NCBI GenBank assembly: GCA_947494705.1
Contig: CANLVN010000001.1
Span: 868,001-932,000, forward strand
Origin: an uncultured Erythrobacter sp.
GTDB lineage: Bacteria > Pseudomonadota > Alphaproteobacteria > Sphingomonadales > Sphingomonadaceae
Direction: 5' to 3'
Length of the DNA: 64,000 nucleotides
A model generated the notes under the pieces. It was not told the origin of the DNA. It saw only the letters and a program-made list of their open reading frames with translations, and did no database searches. Below, piece after piece: positions 1-9,502 of the stretch (position 1 is its first letter; every line of letters begins with the position of its first letter). Made by a program: the position numbers and the translations under genes.

Positions 1-584
1 TCGTGCGGCTTGTATCCCAGCGCGCGGCGCACCACGCGAGCAAACTCGCCCGTCGTCTCCAGCGGGCGCGCGGCGACAATGGCGCGGGCGACGCGGCGCG
101 ACTGGCGTTCTTCGCCATACTGGTAGAGCACGTCGGCGATCGCGGCTTCGTCGGCGTTGTTGAGGAAGTCGGCAGCACTTTCGCCCGCCTGGCTCATGCG
201 CATGTCGAGCGGGCCGTCCTGCTGAAAGGAAAAGCCGCGTTCGCCCTGGTCGAGGTGCATCGAGGATACGCCGATATCCATGACCACGGCATCGACCTGA
301 GGCACGCCGATGCGCTGCATTTCCTCGCGCATCTGCGAGAAGCGTTCGGCGTGGAGCGAAAGCCGTCCGTCAAATTCCGCGACCATGCCCTGACCGTCGC
401 GGATCGCGTCGGGATCGCGGTCGAAACCGTACACCCGCGCGCCGCGTTCGAGCAGCGCGCGCGAATAGCCGCCCGCGCCGAAAGTCGCGTCGATAATCGC
501 CATATCGGGAGCGGGCGAAATGGCCGCGACGACTTCGTCGAGCAGAACGGGGACGTGAGGGGCATTGTTGGTTGCCGGGGTCAT
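1..584 (-). CDS. rsmH: 16S rRNA (cytosine1402-N4)-methyltransferase RsmH, 3' end cut off by the window
   Basis: RsmH (MraW) methylates N4 of C1402 in 16S rRNA using S-adenosylmethionine, in the cytoplasm. About 194 N-terminal residues are present. The opening HVPVLLDEV, the Gly-rich SAM loop [14 protein letters not shown] at about residues 35-48 and the stretch [16 protein letters not shown] are family hallmarks. The ATG overlaps the mraZ stop in an ATGA, so the two are translationally coupled as usual at the head of the dcw cluster. The C-terminal third and the rest of the cluster lie beyond base 1. Confidence 0.95.
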   Translation of the reverse strand, partial: MTPATNNAPHVPVLLDEVVAAISPAPDMAIIDATFGAGGYSRALLERGARVYGFDRDPDAIRDGQGMVAEFDGRLSLHAERFSQMREEMQRIGVPQVDAVVMDIGVSSMHLDQGERGFSFQQDGPLDMRMSQAGESAADFLNNADEAAIADVLYQYGEERQSRRVARAIVAARPLETTGEFARVVRRALGYKPH

Positions 585-1081
585 TTCTTGCCCCCTTTCG
601 CGATTGCTTTCGCCATCTGCGTCTTGCAACTGGCCTTCGCGCCGCGGAAGCTGTCATCCATGCGCTCGAGCTCTTCGGGGTTCCACACGAAGAAGAACTT
701 GCCTGCGCCGTGGAAATACAGGCCATCGCCAACCTTGCCGAGGTCGCGCAGGTGGTCGGGCATGACAAAGCGACCGCTGTCGTCGAAGGGCACCTGCTCG
801 AAACCGAACAATTGCTGGGCGCGCGCATCCGGGTCGAAATCGGTAAGGCCGAGGCGAATTGCGCGCTCTTCCTCTTTTTCCAGCTGTGCGTGGAGTTCGT
901 CGATACGCGAAAGGCCGAAGCCGACGAGGCAGTCGTAGCGGTCGTGCACGGCAAGGCAGAGCGTCTTGGAACCGCCCGAATGCTCCTTCACCGCCTTGCG
1001 AAAAGCGGGAGGCAGGACATAACGACCCTTATCGCCGCTAAGCGAATAGGCCTGTCCATTATATGCTCCCGGCAGCGACAC
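581..1081 (-). CDS. mraZ: transcriptional regulator MraZ
   Basis: MraZ is the AbrB-like DNA-binding protein that opens the dcw division and cell-wall cluster and represses it in the species studied. Two MraZ (SpoVT/AbrB-type) halves are visible: [13 protein letters not shown] near residue 17 and the second [13 protein letters not shown] near residue 98. I place the start at a GTG, giving 166 residues, because the reading frame further upstream is not MraZ-like and AAAGGGG lies about 10 bases before the GTG. A Lys/Arg-rich tail follows. It overlaps rsmH by 4 bases. Binding of its own upstream region is expected from the family; a candidate operator is listed at 1291-1316. Confidence 0.92.
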   Translation of the reverse strand: MSLPGAYNGQAYSLSGDKGRYVLPPAFRKAVKEHSGGSKTLCLAVHDRYDCLVGFGLSRIDELHAQLEKEEERAIRLGLTDFDPDARAQQLFGFEQVPFDDSGRFVMPDHLRDLGKVGDGLYFHGAGKFFFVWNPEELERMDDSFRGAKASCKTQMAKAIAKGGKK

Positions 1082-1514
1082 GCCCTGGCAACCCCTTTCC
1101 CCTTGGCGCGCAGCCCTGCACGCCCTTGAAACACCTCCACAAACACTGCCGCCGCCTGACCTTGAAGGCTCACTACTTCCCCGGCACCGCCAGCGCGCGA
1201 ACGCGGGCAGTGCGCCAATCGAGAATGATCGGCGCAGGGCAAACGGCATGTTTGATGGAACCCGGACATATCGGGGATGAGCCAAACTGGCTAGGGTTTT
1301 TCTAGGAATATCTAGGGATTAGATGATAAATATCGGATTTACTTAGTTTTTTTGTTACCACCCATGTCCCGCGCAGGCCCGGCTTAAACCGTAGATTCCC
1401 TTATGTTCCCGCAAAATGGCGCCTCGACGGGCGCGAGTCCCGAGGATTTCCCGGATAATCCCGCGCCGGAATCGAGCCTTCGGCAGCGCCTTCCCGTCAT
1501 TTCCCCGGAGCATC
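1082..1514. other. 433-bp intergenic region upstream of mraZ
   Basis: No convincing coding frame. The AT-rich part (about 1290-1360) contains the CTAGG triad and a T-run and is the likely mraZ promoter zone. The rest is GC-rich leader. It also holds the 3' flank of the minus-strand gene ending at 1515; I see no clear hairpin terminator there. Confidence 0.5.
1291..1316. promoter_or_regulatory. three CTAGG direct repeats, candidate MraZ box
   Basis: CTAGG occurs at 1291, 1302 and 1312, that is one per DNA helical turn (11 and 10 bp), about 210 bp upstream of the mraZ start. Known MraZ boxes are three or more short G-rich direct repeats with about 10-bp period (TGGG-N5 in E. coli). The arrangement fits, but the core differs (TAGG) and the G-rich strand is opposite to mraZ transcription, so the assignment is inference. 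Confidence 0.45.
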
Positions 1515-2303
1515 TCATTCGAACGCAATCTCGAGAAGCGACTGTATCGCAGCGCTTTTCGCTTCGTCCGGCGCCTCACCTTCGAACAGAGCCGCGTCCG
1601 CGAACAGCGTGACCCGGCCTTCGCCGATCGTACAAAGGGCAAGCGTATCGGCAGCCTCGATCATGCAGTCTGCGTTCGATCCCGCAATTTCCCGCAAGGA
1701 GCCGGCAAGCTCCAGCGGAGCTGCACGCCCATCTATTTCCACCGGGCGCGCTGCCGACTGCGCTTCGTCGAAGTTCATTTCCAATCCCCAGCGTGCCACC
1801 ACTGGCGGGATCAACGCCACATCGCTGGGGCGACGCGGATCGCCCAACCCGTAATCGTAATGCCCGGTTAGCATCGGGTCGAGCACCAGCAAGAGCCGCC
1901 CGCCTGCGCGCACCCAGTCGTCAAGCGCGACATTATCCGCCGGGGAAAGCCCGCGCGGCTGGACGATGGCGAGGCGATCGAGCCCGGCAAGCGGGTCTTC
2001 AGGGGGATCGTTCGGGGAAAGCGCGGGAATGGGCGAAAGCGTGTCCAGCGGAAGCAAGGAGTGGCTGCGCTCGAGCACGGTGCGCTGCCACGGCAGCTCT
2101 GCCTGCCCGCCTGCAATATCCGCGATCTGCGAACCTTCCGGCCAGTAGAGCGGAAGACTCGTCATCAGGCCAAGCTCGGCATTTTCGGGGACGGCACAGC
2201 AGTCCTCTCGGCTATCGTACCATGCAAGGGCACCACCCCCGACAAGCAGGGCGATCACCAGCGCGCCAAGCGCAAGCTTAAGGTTGCGGCTGCGCATCGC
2301 CAT
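1515..2303 (-). CDS. membrane-anchored DUF4350-like protein
   Basis: 262 residues. A Lys/Arg-capped N-terminal segment (about residues 6-25, LKLALGALVIALLVGGGAL) is a signal anchor. The remainder looks extracytoplasmic and resembles DUF4350/GldG-type proteins: the segment VALDDWVRAGGRLLLVLDP is the typical 'withhold on a line, then compare' core of that group. It overlaps the preceding small gene by 26 bases, so the two form one unit. No catalytic residues can be named. ATG at 2303 is chosen; a second in-frame ATG sits two codons later. Function unknown; the family assignment is from sequence feel only. Confidence 0.6.
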   Translation of the reverse strand: MAMRSRNLKLALGALVIALLVGGGALAWYDSREDCCAVPENAELGLMTSLPLYWPEGSQIADIAGGQAELPWQRTVLERSHSLLPLDTLSPIPALSPNDPPEDPLAGLDRLAIVQPRGLSPADNVALDDWVRAGGRLLLVLDPMLTGHYDYGLGDPRRPSDVALIPPVVARWGLEMNFDEAQSAARPVEIDGRAAPLELAGSLREIAGSNADCMIEAADTLALCTIGEGRVTLFADAALFEGEAPDEAKSAAIQSLLEIAFE

Positions 2304-2664
2304 CTTGCGCGGATGCCCCTTCCGAAGGCGGGGCGACGTCCTGCGGTGCGGCGGTCGGGCCGGGCGCTGGATCTGCGGGAAGATCGGGGACGATGCCTGC
2401 ATCGGCAAGCGGATCGCGCTGAGGATTGGCGGCGGTGGGTTCCGTCGTCGGGGCAGCTTCGGGAACCGCGCGCTCCTCGGCGAGGTCGGCCTGGTTGCCC
2501 AGCACGCTGGCAAGGCCCACCAGCAGGACCATCGAACCAATACCCGCCAGTCCGATCTGAAGCCGCTGCGCAGCTTCGGCGTCGGTCCCGCCCAGAGGCG
2601 CACCTCTTGGCGGCTTTGCGGCGTTGGAGTCGACCTTGCCGTTCAAGGTTTGCGGCTGCTTCAT
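2278..2664 (-). CDS. small single-pass membrane protein, unknown function
   Basis: 128 residues. The first ~33 residues are polar. One transmembrane helix follows (about 36-55, IGLAGIGSMVLLVGLASVLG), then a long Pro/Ala/Glu-rich disordered tail. Its 3' end overlaps the DUF4350-like gene, and it starts 36 bp after the cysteine synthase stop, so it may be transcribed with cysK. I recognise no family. The layout (helix plus low-complexity tail) suggests an anchor or accessory subunit for its overlapping neighbour. Confidence 0.65.
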   Translation of the reverse strand: MKQPQTLNGKVDSNAAKPPRGAPLGGTDAEAAQRLQIGLAGIGSMVLLVGLASVLGNQADLAEERAVPEAAPTTEPTAANPQRDPLADAGIVPDLPADPAPGPTAAPQDVAPPSEGASAQDGDAQPQP

Positions 2665-2700
2665 CGTGCGGTGTCTAGCTTTGCTGTACGCGCTTGTCGA

Positions 2701-3726
2701 TCAGGCGCCTGGGCCGTCCTGGGCCAGCCAGTCGAACACCGGCAATCCCTTGGCCGCAAGCCATTCGGGATTATAGAGCGTGGAGAGATAGCGAAATCCG
2801 GTGTCGCACAGGATCGTTGCGACCTGTGGGTTTTCCTGCCCTTCTGCGACCAATTGCTTGCCCAGTTCGATAGCGCCCGCCACGTTGATCCCGCTCGAAA
2901 GGCCAAGGCACAGCCCCTCGTCGCGCAGCAGCCGCTCGACCCAGACGAGGCCCTCCTCGTCGCCTATGCGGAACTGCGTGTCGATCGGCGCGCCTTCGAG
3001 ATTGGCCGTGATGCGGCCCTGCCCGATACCTTCGGCAACCGAGGAGCCTTCGCTCTCCAGCTCGCCATGCGCGTAGTAGTTGTAGAGCGCCGCGCCATGC
3101 GGATCGGTGAGGGCGATGCGGATGTCGGGGTTCTTTTCCTTCAGGCCCATGCCCACGCCCGCAATCGTCCCGCCGGTGCCCGCCGCGCAGGTGAAGCCGT
3201 TGATCCGCCCTTCGGTCTGCTCCCACAGCTCGATTGCGGTGCCTTCGATATGCGCTCGGCGATTGGCAACGTTGTCGAACTGCCCGGCCCAGATCGCGCC
3301 TTCGGTTTCCTCGGCCATGCGGCGCGAGACGTGCTGGAAATGGCACGGATCGGCATATTTTGTGGGCGGAACGAGGACCAGTTGCGCACCCAGCGCGCGC
3401 AAGGTGTCCATCTTCTCCTTGGACTGGTTGTCGGGCATGACGATAATCGTGCTGTAGCCCAGCGCGTTGGCGACCAGCGCGATGCCGATGCCCGTATTGC
3501 CTGCCGTCCCCTCGATCACTGTGCCGCCGGGCTTTAAGTCGCCGCGTTGCTCTGCATCGCGGATCATGTAGAGCGCAGCGCGATCCTTCACGGACGAGCC
3601 CGGATTGGCGAACTCGCACTTGCCCCAGATATCGCAGCCCGCCGCCTCGCTCGGCCCGGCAAGCCGGACCAGCGGCGTGTTCCCGATCAGGGCGAGAGTG
3701 TCGCCGAAAGGTTGGGTAATGTTCAT
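2701..3726 (-). CDS. cysK: cysteine synthase A (O-acetylserine sulfhydrylase)
   Basis: PLP enzyme of fold type II making L-cysteine from O-acetylserine and sulfide. 341 residues. The Schiff-base lysine is K47 in NPGSSVKDRA. The phosphate/substrate loop EGTAGNTGIG is at about 72-81, and a later Gly-rich PLP-phosphate loop reads AAGTGGTIAG. The upstream in-frame extension to 3762 lacks family sequence, so I start at MNITQPFGD. Divergence from fold-II relatives such as cystathionine beta-synthase cannot be fully excluded, but there is no extra domain. Confidence 0.93.
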   Translation of the reverse strand: MNITQPFGDTLALIGNTPLVRLAGPSEAAGCDIWGKCEFANPGSSVKDRAALYMIRDAEQRGDLKPGGTVIEGTAGNTGIGIALVANALGYSTIIVMPDNQSKEKMDTLRALGAQLVLVPPTKYADPCHFQHVSRRMAEETEGAIWAGQFDNVANRRAHIEGTAIELWEQTEGRINGFTCAAGTGGTIAGVGMGLKEKNPDIRIALTDPHGAALYNYYAHGELESEGSSVAEGIGQGRITANLEGAPIDTQFRIGDEEGLVWVERLLRDEGLCLGLSSGINVAGAIELGKQLVAEGQENPQVATILCDTGFRYLSTLYNPEWLAAKGLPVFDWLAQDGPGA

Positions 3727-3768
3727 GGGATGCGAGTTAGGCCTTCCCCCGCGCGCCCGCAAACAACT

Positions 3769-4086
3769 TTAATCTTCAGGAGCGATAGTGACCTTGAGCC
3801 CGTCCAGCTCTGCGGTGAAGGGAATCTGGCAGGACAGACGCGAGGCTTCCTTGCGATGGTCGCTCGATTCCAGCAGGTCGTCCTCGTCTTCGCTCATCGC
3901 GGGCAATGCATCGCTGTTGCCGCCGTCGACATAGCAATGGCACGTGGCGCATGAGCAGCATCCGCCGCACAGCGCGAGCAATTCGTCGAACCCGTTGTCG
4001 CGGATCGCTTCCATTACGGTCAGGCCGTCTTCAACGTCGATCTCGCTGGTTTCGCCGTCGCGGTTGGTGACGATGAGCTTAGGCAT
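3769..4086 (-). CDS. 2Fe-2S ferredoxin (adrenodoxin/FdxB type)
   Basis: 105 residues. Ligand pattern C40-x5-C46-x2-C49 followed by C86 is the vertebrate/bacterial adrenodoxin-type arrangement. The first motif also carries extra cysteines (C43, C44, C51), which is unusual. Such ferredoxins pass electrons to P450s, Rieske oxygenases or Fe-S assembly. No oxygenase is adjacent, so the partner is unknown. Start at MPKLIV; a longer in-frame reading adds 12 residues with no support. It lies 42 bp upstream of cysK on the same strand. Confidence 0.9.
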   Translation of the reverse strand: MPKLIVTNRDGETSEIDVEDGLTVMEAIRDNGFDELLALCGGCCSCATCHCYVDGGNSDALPAMSEDEDDLLESSDHRKEASRLSCQIPFTAELDGLKVTIAPED

Positions 4087-4193
4087 GGAGTTCGTGTCCT
4101 CTCTGACAAACGTTAAGCGCAAGGCTGCGCTTGGAAAATGTGGCAGTCGAGCTAAGGCCTTCGATTGTTATTGGCAACCTGTAGGAAGTATCA

Positions 4194-4811
4194 ATGGGTC
4201 TGACAGCGCAAACGCTTCGCGCAGAGCTGGACGCGCTTGCGACCAGGGACACGCGCGTCGCCGAGCAACTTGCGCGCGTCGGCTATCCCGAACCGCGGAT
4301 CCGGGATCGCGGTTACAAGACGCTCCTGAGGACAATCGTCGGCCAACAGGTCTCGGTCGCCGCGGCAAGCTCGATGTGGAACAAGCTGGAGGCTGAGCTG
4401 GGCGAGGACTTCACGCCCGCCTGCCTGCTGGAACGCGATTTCGACACGCTGCGCGCCTGTGGCCTGTCGCGCCAGAAACAAGGTTACGCGCGAAGCCTGT
4501 GCGAATTGGTCGAAGCGGGTGAACTCGATCTCAATGCACTTCCTGCCGATGACGAGGCCGCGATCGAACTTCTCACCCGGATCAAGGGAATCGGGCGCTG
4601 GTCGGCAGAAATCTACCTCCTCTTCGCCGAAGGCCGCACCGACATCTGGCCAGCCGGCGACCTCGCCGTGCAGGAGGGCGTCAAACGCCTGATCGAAATG
4701 GACGAACGCCCCAAGGAGAAGGAAACGCGCGAGATTGGCGAGCGCTGGTCACCGCATCGGGGTGCGATGGCGATCTTTACGTGGCACTTCTACGATAACC
4801 CTGCGCTGTAG
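4194..4811 (+). CDS. DNA-3-methyladenine glycosylase II-like, HhH-GPD superfamily
   Basis: Base-excision repair glycosylase removing alkylated purines. 205 residues, which is the short AlkA-like form without the extra N-terminal domain of E. coli AlkA. The helix-hairpin-helix motif lies around 127-139 (LTRIKGIGRWSAE), and the catalytic aspartate of the GPD loop is D156 in PAGDLAVQ. FTIVGQQ-like IVGQQVS near 48-54 is the usual N-terminal signature. A good ribosome site (AGGAAG, 6-base spacing) supports the ATG. Confidence 0.9.
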   Translation: MGLTAQTLRAELDALATRDTRVAEQLARVGYPEPRIRDRGYKTLLRTIVGQQVSVAAASSMWNKLEAELGEDFTPACLLERDFDTLRACGLSRQKQGYARSLCELVEAGELDLNALPADDEAAIELLTRIKGIGRWSAEIYLLFAEGRTDIWPAGDLAVQEGVKRLIEMDERPKEKETREIGERWSPHRGAMAIFTWHFYDNPAL

Positions 4812-4887
4812 CGCTCCGGTCGAGCAAAAGCTGGCAAAGAGCGGCATCGCGCATACATGGGCCTTCGACATGACAATCGGAGAGACC

Positions 4888-6819
4888 ATGAGCACCACCA
4901 TACCCCTCATCCCGCGCGACCACCTGTTCGGCAATCCCACCCGCGCGCAAGGGAAGTTGAGCCCCGATGGCAAGTGGCTCAGCTGGCTCGCGCCGCACGA
5001 CGGTGTGCTCAACATCTGGCTCGCACCGCGAGACAATCCCGATGATGCGAAGGTCATGACTCGCTCCACCGACCGCCCGATTCGGCAGCATATGTGGTCG
5101 CCCATGTCCGATGCGCTGCTCTACATCCAGGACAAGGGCGGGGACGAGAATTTCCTGCTGTACAAAATCGACATTGCCACTGGCGAGGAGACCACCCTCA
5201 CCCCGTTCGAGGACACACGAGTCGATATCGTCGGCGCTTCGGAAACGATCCGCGATACGATCCTCGTCGGCCTCAACAACCGCGATCCGCAATTTCATGA
5301 CGTTCATCGCCTGAACCTGAAAACCGGCGAGCTCGAAATGGTCTACGAGAACAACGCCTATGCCGGGTTCATGGCCGATGACAGCCTGACGCTGCGCATG
5401 GCGATGCAGCAGAACGAAGCGGGCGGAACCGACTATTTTCGCGTGACCGACAACGTGGTCGAGGAAGAGCCGTTCGAGACTACCGCGATGGAAGATTCGA
5501 TGACGACCTCGCCTGCGGGCTACACGGTCGACGGCTCGGTGCTCTACTGGATCGACAGCCGTGACCGCGACACCGCAGCTCTATTCGCGCAGGACACGAC
5601 GACCGGCGAGCGCACTCTGATCGGAAGCCATGACAAGGCCGATATCAGCGGCTCCATGAGCGACCCGAAAACAGGCGTCATCCAGGCATGGTCGGCACAA
5701 TATCTGCGCACCGAATGGACTGCACTCGACCCGGAAATCGGCGCGGCGCTCGACTGGCTGCGCGAACGGCTCGACGGCGATTTCGGCGTCTCCAGCCGCA
5801 CCGATGAAGACGATGTGTGGATCGTCTGGAACACGCCGGTCACCGCGCCTACCGCGACTTATATCTTCGACCGCAAGGCCGGGACGCTGGAACCCTTTTA
5901 CGTCACCCGGCCCAAACTGGACGGAGCGCCGCTACAGCCGATGCATGGTGTCGAGATAAAGGCGCGCGACGGGCTTACCCTGCCGTCCTACCTGACGCTG
6001 GCAGCCGGTAGCGAGGGCGAACGTCCCGCCCAGCCCGGCGCGATGGTTCTGCTCGTCCATGGCGGACCGTGGGCGCGCGATGCGTACGGCTTCAACCCGC
6101 TGCACCAACTGCTCGCCAATCGCGGCTATCACGTGCTGTCGGTCAATTTCCGCGGCTCTACAGGGTTCGGCAAGGGCTTCATCAATGCGGGCAACAAGCA
6201 ATGGGGCCTCGCGATGCATGACGATCTGATCGACGCGGTCGAGTGGGCTTGTCGCGAAGGCATCGCCGCGCGAGACAAGGTCGCGATCATGGGCGGCTCC
6301 TACGGCGGATATGCGACGTTGGCAGGGCTCGCCTTCACGCCCGACATATTTGCCTGCGGGGTCGACATCGTCGGTCCGTCGAACCTCGAAACCCTGCTGG
6401 GCACGATCCCGCCCTACTGGGCGCCGATGGTGAAAATCTTTCACGAGCGCATGGGCAATCCGGAAACCGAAGAAGGGCTGGCGATGCTCAAGGCCGCGAG
6501 CCCACTCTACAAGGCGGACCAGATCACCAAACCGCTGCTCATCGCGCAGGGCGCCAACGACCCGCGCGTCAAGCAGGCCGAAAGCGACCAGATCGTGGGC
6601 GCGATGAAGGACGCAGGTATACCCGTCACCTATGTTGTCTTCCCCGACGAAGGCCACGGATTTGCGAAACCTTCGAACAACATCGCCTTCGAGGCGATCT
6701 CGGAAAACTTCCTCGCCGAAGTGCTCGGCGGCCGCGCGGAACCTCTCGGAGACGTGCTGGCGGCATCGACGGCCGAGATTGTCGAGGGTGAAAGCCACGT
6801 GAAGGGGCTTGGCGGTTAG
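4888..6819 (+). CDS. S9 family prolyl oligopeptidase-like serine peptidase
   Basis: 643 residues. An N-terminal beta-propeller-like region with WD40-type repeats (SPDGKWLSWL) precedes an alpha/beta-hydrolase domain from about residue 380. The catalytic triad is S471 in GGSYGGYA, D558 in GANDPRV and H590 in DEGHGF. No signal peptide is evident. I choose ATG 4888 because GGAGAG precedes it; an in-frame ATG 18 bases upstream (4870) is possible. The S9C-type acylaminoacyl peptidases are the closest match by motif; substrate unknown. Confidence 0.9.
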   Translation: MSTTIPLIPRDHLFGNPTRAQGKLSPDGKWLSWLAPHDGVLNIWLAPRDNPDDAKVMTRSTDRPIRQHMWSPMSDALLYIQDKGGDENFLLYKIDIATGEETTLTPFEDTRVDIVGASETIRDTILVGLNNRDPQFHDVHRLNLKTGELEMVYENNAYAGFMADDSLTLRMAMQQNEAGGTDYFRVTDNVVEEEPFETTAMEDSMTTSPAGYTVDGSVLYWIDSRDRDTAALFAQDTTTGERTLIGSHDKADISGSMSDPKTGVIQAWSAQYLRTEWTALDPEIGAALDWLRERLDGDFGVSSRTDEDDVWIVWNTPVTAPTATYIFDRKAGTLEPFYVTRPKLDGAPLQPMHGVEIKARDGLTLPSYLTLAAGSEGERPAQPGAMVLLVHGGPWARDAYGFNPLHQLLANRGYHVLSVNFRGSTGFGKGFINAGNKQWGLAMHDDLIDAVEWACREGIAARDKVAIMGGSYGGYATLAGLAFTPDIFACGVDIVGPSNLETLLGTIPPYWAPMVKIFHERMGNPETEEGLAMLKAASPLYKADQITKPLLIAQGANDPRVKQAESDQIVGAMKDAGIPVTYVVFPDEGHGFAKPSNNIAFEAISENFLAEVLGGRAEPLGDVLAASTAEIVEGESHVKGLGG

Positions 6820-6872
6820 CCTCGCGCTCCCTAAGCCCGGTTGCAAACTGCAATCGGAGAGGGATCACGACC

Positions 6873-7679
6873 ATGGCGGAACGCCGCAACATCTTCATCA
6901 CCGGCGGAGCCTCGGGCATCGGCCGTGCGGTCGCACGCCATTTCGGCGAGCGTGGCTGGTTCGTCAGCATCGCCGACGTCGACGCGCAAGGGATGGAGGA
7001 CACGCTCGGCCTGATCGAGGGTGGCTTCAAATATTCCCACCTGCTCGATGTGCGCGATCGCGAGGCATGGGACGTTGCGCTGCAATCGGCGGCCACCGCT
7101 GGAGGTGGACGGATCGACGTGATGGTCAACAATGCCGGGATCGGCACGGGAGGCCCATTGGTCGACCTCGAAGTCGAGGAAATCGACCGCTGCCTCGACA
7201 TCAACCTGCGTGGCGTACTCTACGGTGCGCAGGCGGTGCATCCCTACCTTGCCAAGACTGCTCCCGGCTCTGCGCTCATCAACACCGCCAGCGCCGCAGG
7301 CCTTAGCGGAGGCAGCGGGATGAGCGTCTATTCAGCGACCAAGTTCGCCGTGCGCGGTGTAACTGAGAGCCTCGACGCGGAGTGGGCCCCGGACGGGATC
7401 AAGGTCGCCTCGATCTGCCCCAGCTTTATCGAAACGCCGCTGCTAGAGGGGACCGGCCACCGCAAGTCGAACGAAAGCGTGCGCGCTCGTGTCCTCGCAG
7501 CAGGGCTCGAAATCACGCCGGTCGAGGAAGTGGCACAGGCGGTCTGGGACGCGGTGCATGGCGACGACCTGCACTACCTCGTCGGCAAGACCGCGCGGAA
7601 ACTGAACTTCGCAAAGCGCTGGATGCCAGGCCGCGTGCGCAAGCAACAACGACAGAGCGCGGGCATCCTCGGCAAATAA
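6873..7679 (+). CDS. short-chain dehydrogenase/reductase
   Basis: 268 residues, classical SDR. Cofactor loop TGGASGIG at 10-17, NNAG at 86-89, catalytic S140, Y153 and K157 (YSATK). D34/D36 after beta-2 (IADVDAQ) favours NAD(H) over NADP(H). A basic C-terminal extension (KRWMPGRVRKQQRQ) goes beyond the usual fold. Substrate not predictable. It follows the S9 peptidase by 53 bp on the same strand. Confidence 0.88.
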   Translation: MAERRNIFITGGASGIGRAVARHFGERGWFVSIADVDAQGMEDTLGLIEGGFKYSHLLDVRDREAWDVALQSAATAGGGRIDVMVNNAGIGTGGPLVDLEVEEIDRCLDINLRGVLYGAQAVHPYLAKTAPGSALINTASAAGLSGGSGMSVYSATKFAVRGVTESLDAEWAPDGIKVASICPSFIETPLLEGTGHRKSNESVRARVLAAGLEITPVEEVAQAVWDAVHGDDLHYLVGKTARKLNFAKRWMPGRVRKQQRQSAGILGK

Positions 7680-7719
7680 ACCCGGTACTCAGGGTCGAGC
7701 GATTTGCGACTGGCTGGCT

Positions 7720-8022
7720 TTAAACCAGCTTATCGATCGCCCGCGCCATCTTGGCATCTCGCTGTGAAAGCCCGCCGTTGGAGCCCGCATCGTGTGTGGT
7801 TAGCGTGATCTCAACCTTGGCATAGACGTTGAACCATTCGGGATGGTGATCGTGGCTGTCGGCAATCAGCGCGACGCGGCTCATGAAACCCCACGCTTCG
7901 CTGAAATCCTCGAACTGGAACGTGCGCGTGATCGCCTTGCCTTCGCGCGCCAATTCCCACTCGGGATAATCCTTGAGCAGCTGCTTGCGGTCGGCTTCGT
8001 CGAGTTCGGGGACAGATGGCAT
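7720..8022 (-). CDS. phhB: 4a-hydroxytetrahydrobiopterin dehydratase
   Basis: Pterin-4a-carbinolamine dehydratase, recycling the cofactor of aromatic amino acid hydroxylases or acting in pterin salvage. 100 residues. The family signature is intact: histidines in [12 protein letters not shown] (about 56-67), then LTTHDAG and [10 protein letters not shown]. Start at MPSVPELDE gives the normal family length. No phenylalanine hydroxylase is in the window. Divergent from ccmA with 83 bp between starts. Confidence 0.93.
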   Translation of the reverse strand: MPSVPELDEADRKQLLKDYPEWELAREGKAITRTFQFEDFSEAWGFMSRVALIADSHDHHPEWFNVYAKVEITLTTHDAGSNGGLSQRDAKMARAIDKLV

Positions 8023-8105
8023 GGGATTGTAGTCCTCTTGTTCGGGTGGAAGGTGTTCGGGTGAGGCATTGTTCGCCCCCGCTCTTTTGCCTAACGCATC
8101 AATCG

Positions 8106-8738
8106 ATGGATCGTTCAAACGAAATGGGCACCGCGCCCCTGCTGAGAGCCGAGGGGCTGGCGTGCCGCCGGGGCGACCGGCTGCTGTTCCGGCGCCTCTC
8201 CTTCGAAGTGCGACGCGGTGAAGCGCTGCATCTGACCGGGGCGAATGGAACCGGCAAGACAACACTGATACGCGCGCTGGCGGGGCTGACCACGCCATTC
8301 GCCGGTGAGGTGACGAGTGAGGGCGCGATCGGCCTTCTTGATGAGCGCCCTGCCCTCGACCCCGACCTTCCGCTCGGCCGCGCGCTTGCATTCTGGAGCC
8401 GCGTGGACGGTTTCGAAGGGGCGGCGCAATCGCATGCGGCGCTGGGCCTCGTGCCGCTGCTCGAAGTGCCGGTGCGGTACCTCTCGACCGGACAGCGCAA
8501 GCGCGCCGGTCTCGCAGCTCTGATCGAGCGCAGAGTGCCGATCTGGCTGCTCGACGAGCCCTTGAGCGGGTTGGACGTCAGCGCGATTGCGCAAGTGACG
8601 CAGATGATCGCGGGTCACGTTGCTGGTCGAGGCATCGCGTTGATCGCCTCGCATCAGGTGCTGGAGATTCCGGGTCTTCGGACGCTGGCGCTTGAGGACT
8701 ATGCGCCGCGTTTCGAAGCAGAGGAGGATGCGCAATGA
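8106..8738 (+). CDS. ccmA: haem exporter ATP-binding protein CcmA
   Basis: ABC ATPase of the CcmABCD haem-handling complex used in cytochrome c maturation (System I). About 210 residues. Walker [10 protein letters not shown], signature-like YLSTGQRKR (the CcmA variant of LSGGQ), Walker [13 protein letters not shown]-loop IASHQ. The start is uncertain: ATG 8106 or ATG 8124, neither with a strong ribosome site. Its end overlaps ccmB by ATGA. The other ccm genes (C, D, E, F, G, H) are not here, as in other sphingomonads where the locus is split. Confidence 0.9.
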   Translation: MDRSNEMGTAPLLRAEGLACRRGDRLLFRRLSFEVRRGEALHLTGANGTGKTTLIRALAGLTTPFAGEVTSEGAIGLLDERPALDPDLPLGRALAFWSRVDGFEGAAQSHAALGLVPLLEVPVRYLSTGQRKRAGLAALIERRVPIWLLDEPLSGLDVSAIAQVTQMIAGHVAGRGIALIASHQVLEIPGLRTLALEDYAPRFEAEEDAQ

Positions 8739-9385
8739 TCCTCCCCCTGCTCAAACGGGACCTTGGCAAATTCTTCCCCTTTGCGGGCGGCGGAGCTGCC
8801 TTGCCCGTCGTGTTCTTCGTCGCGGTTGCGATGCTCTATCCGTTTGCTGTGGGGCCGGACGCCAACACCTTGTCGCGCACTGGCGGCGGGGTGGTCTGGA
8901 TCGCAGCTTTGCTGGCGGCAATCTTGCCGCTCGAGAAGCTCGTTTCGCAAGATATCGAGCTCGGCATGTTCGACCAGCTGCGGCTTCGCGGGCTGACCGA
9001 GGAAGTGATGATGGCGGTGCGGTTGCTTGCCCATTGGCTGAGCTTCGGCCCCCCGCTGATCCTTGCGACTTTCCCGGCGGCAGCGCTGCTGGCGCTGGAC
9101 GGTCCGACGCTGCACTTGCTGCTGCTGGGCCTGCTGGCGGGGACACCGGGGCTGGCGGCCATCGGCCTGATGATCGCCGCGCTGACCGCGAGTTTGCGGG
9201 CAGGAGCCGCACTATCGGGCCTGATGCTGATCCCGCTGGCGCTTCCGATCCTGATCTTCGGCGCAGGCGCACTGGCGAGACAGGACGCGGCGAGCCTTGG
9301 GTTCGTGGCAGCAATCAGTCTCGGACTGGTTGCGATAGCGCCGTTTGCGGCTGGGGCGGCGATCCGGGCGGCGCGGGAGGTTTAG
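8735..9385 (+). CDS. ccmB: haem exporter permease CcmB
   Basis: 216 residues with six predicted transmembrane helices. It forms the membrane subunit of the haem exporter with CcmA. The soluble loop PLEKLVSQDIELGMFDQLRLRGL is close to the conserved CcmB loop that contacts the ATPase. Translationally coupled to ccmA by a 4-base overlap. The 117 bp after it up to the next gene shows no clear terminator. Confidence 0.92.
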   Translation: MILPLLKRDLGKFFPFAGGGAALPVVFFVAVAMLYPFAVGPDANTLSRTGGGVVWIAALLAAILPLEKLVSQDIELGMFDQLRLRGLTEEVMMAVRLLAHWLSFGPPLILATFPAAALLALDGPTLHLLLLGLLAGTPGLAAIGLMIAALTASLRAGAALSGLMLIPLALPILIFGAGALARQDAASLGFVAAISLGLVAIAPFAAGAAIRAAREV

Positions 9386-9502
9386 GAATGTCGGTTAACG
9401 TCCCCGTTGCGGACGTTGACGGGGCACGGCTCTCACACTCGCAAGCATTCAAATCGGCGAGCCAGCTTGTCGTCCCAGGCTGGATGAAATAGGCACTCTT
9501 GC

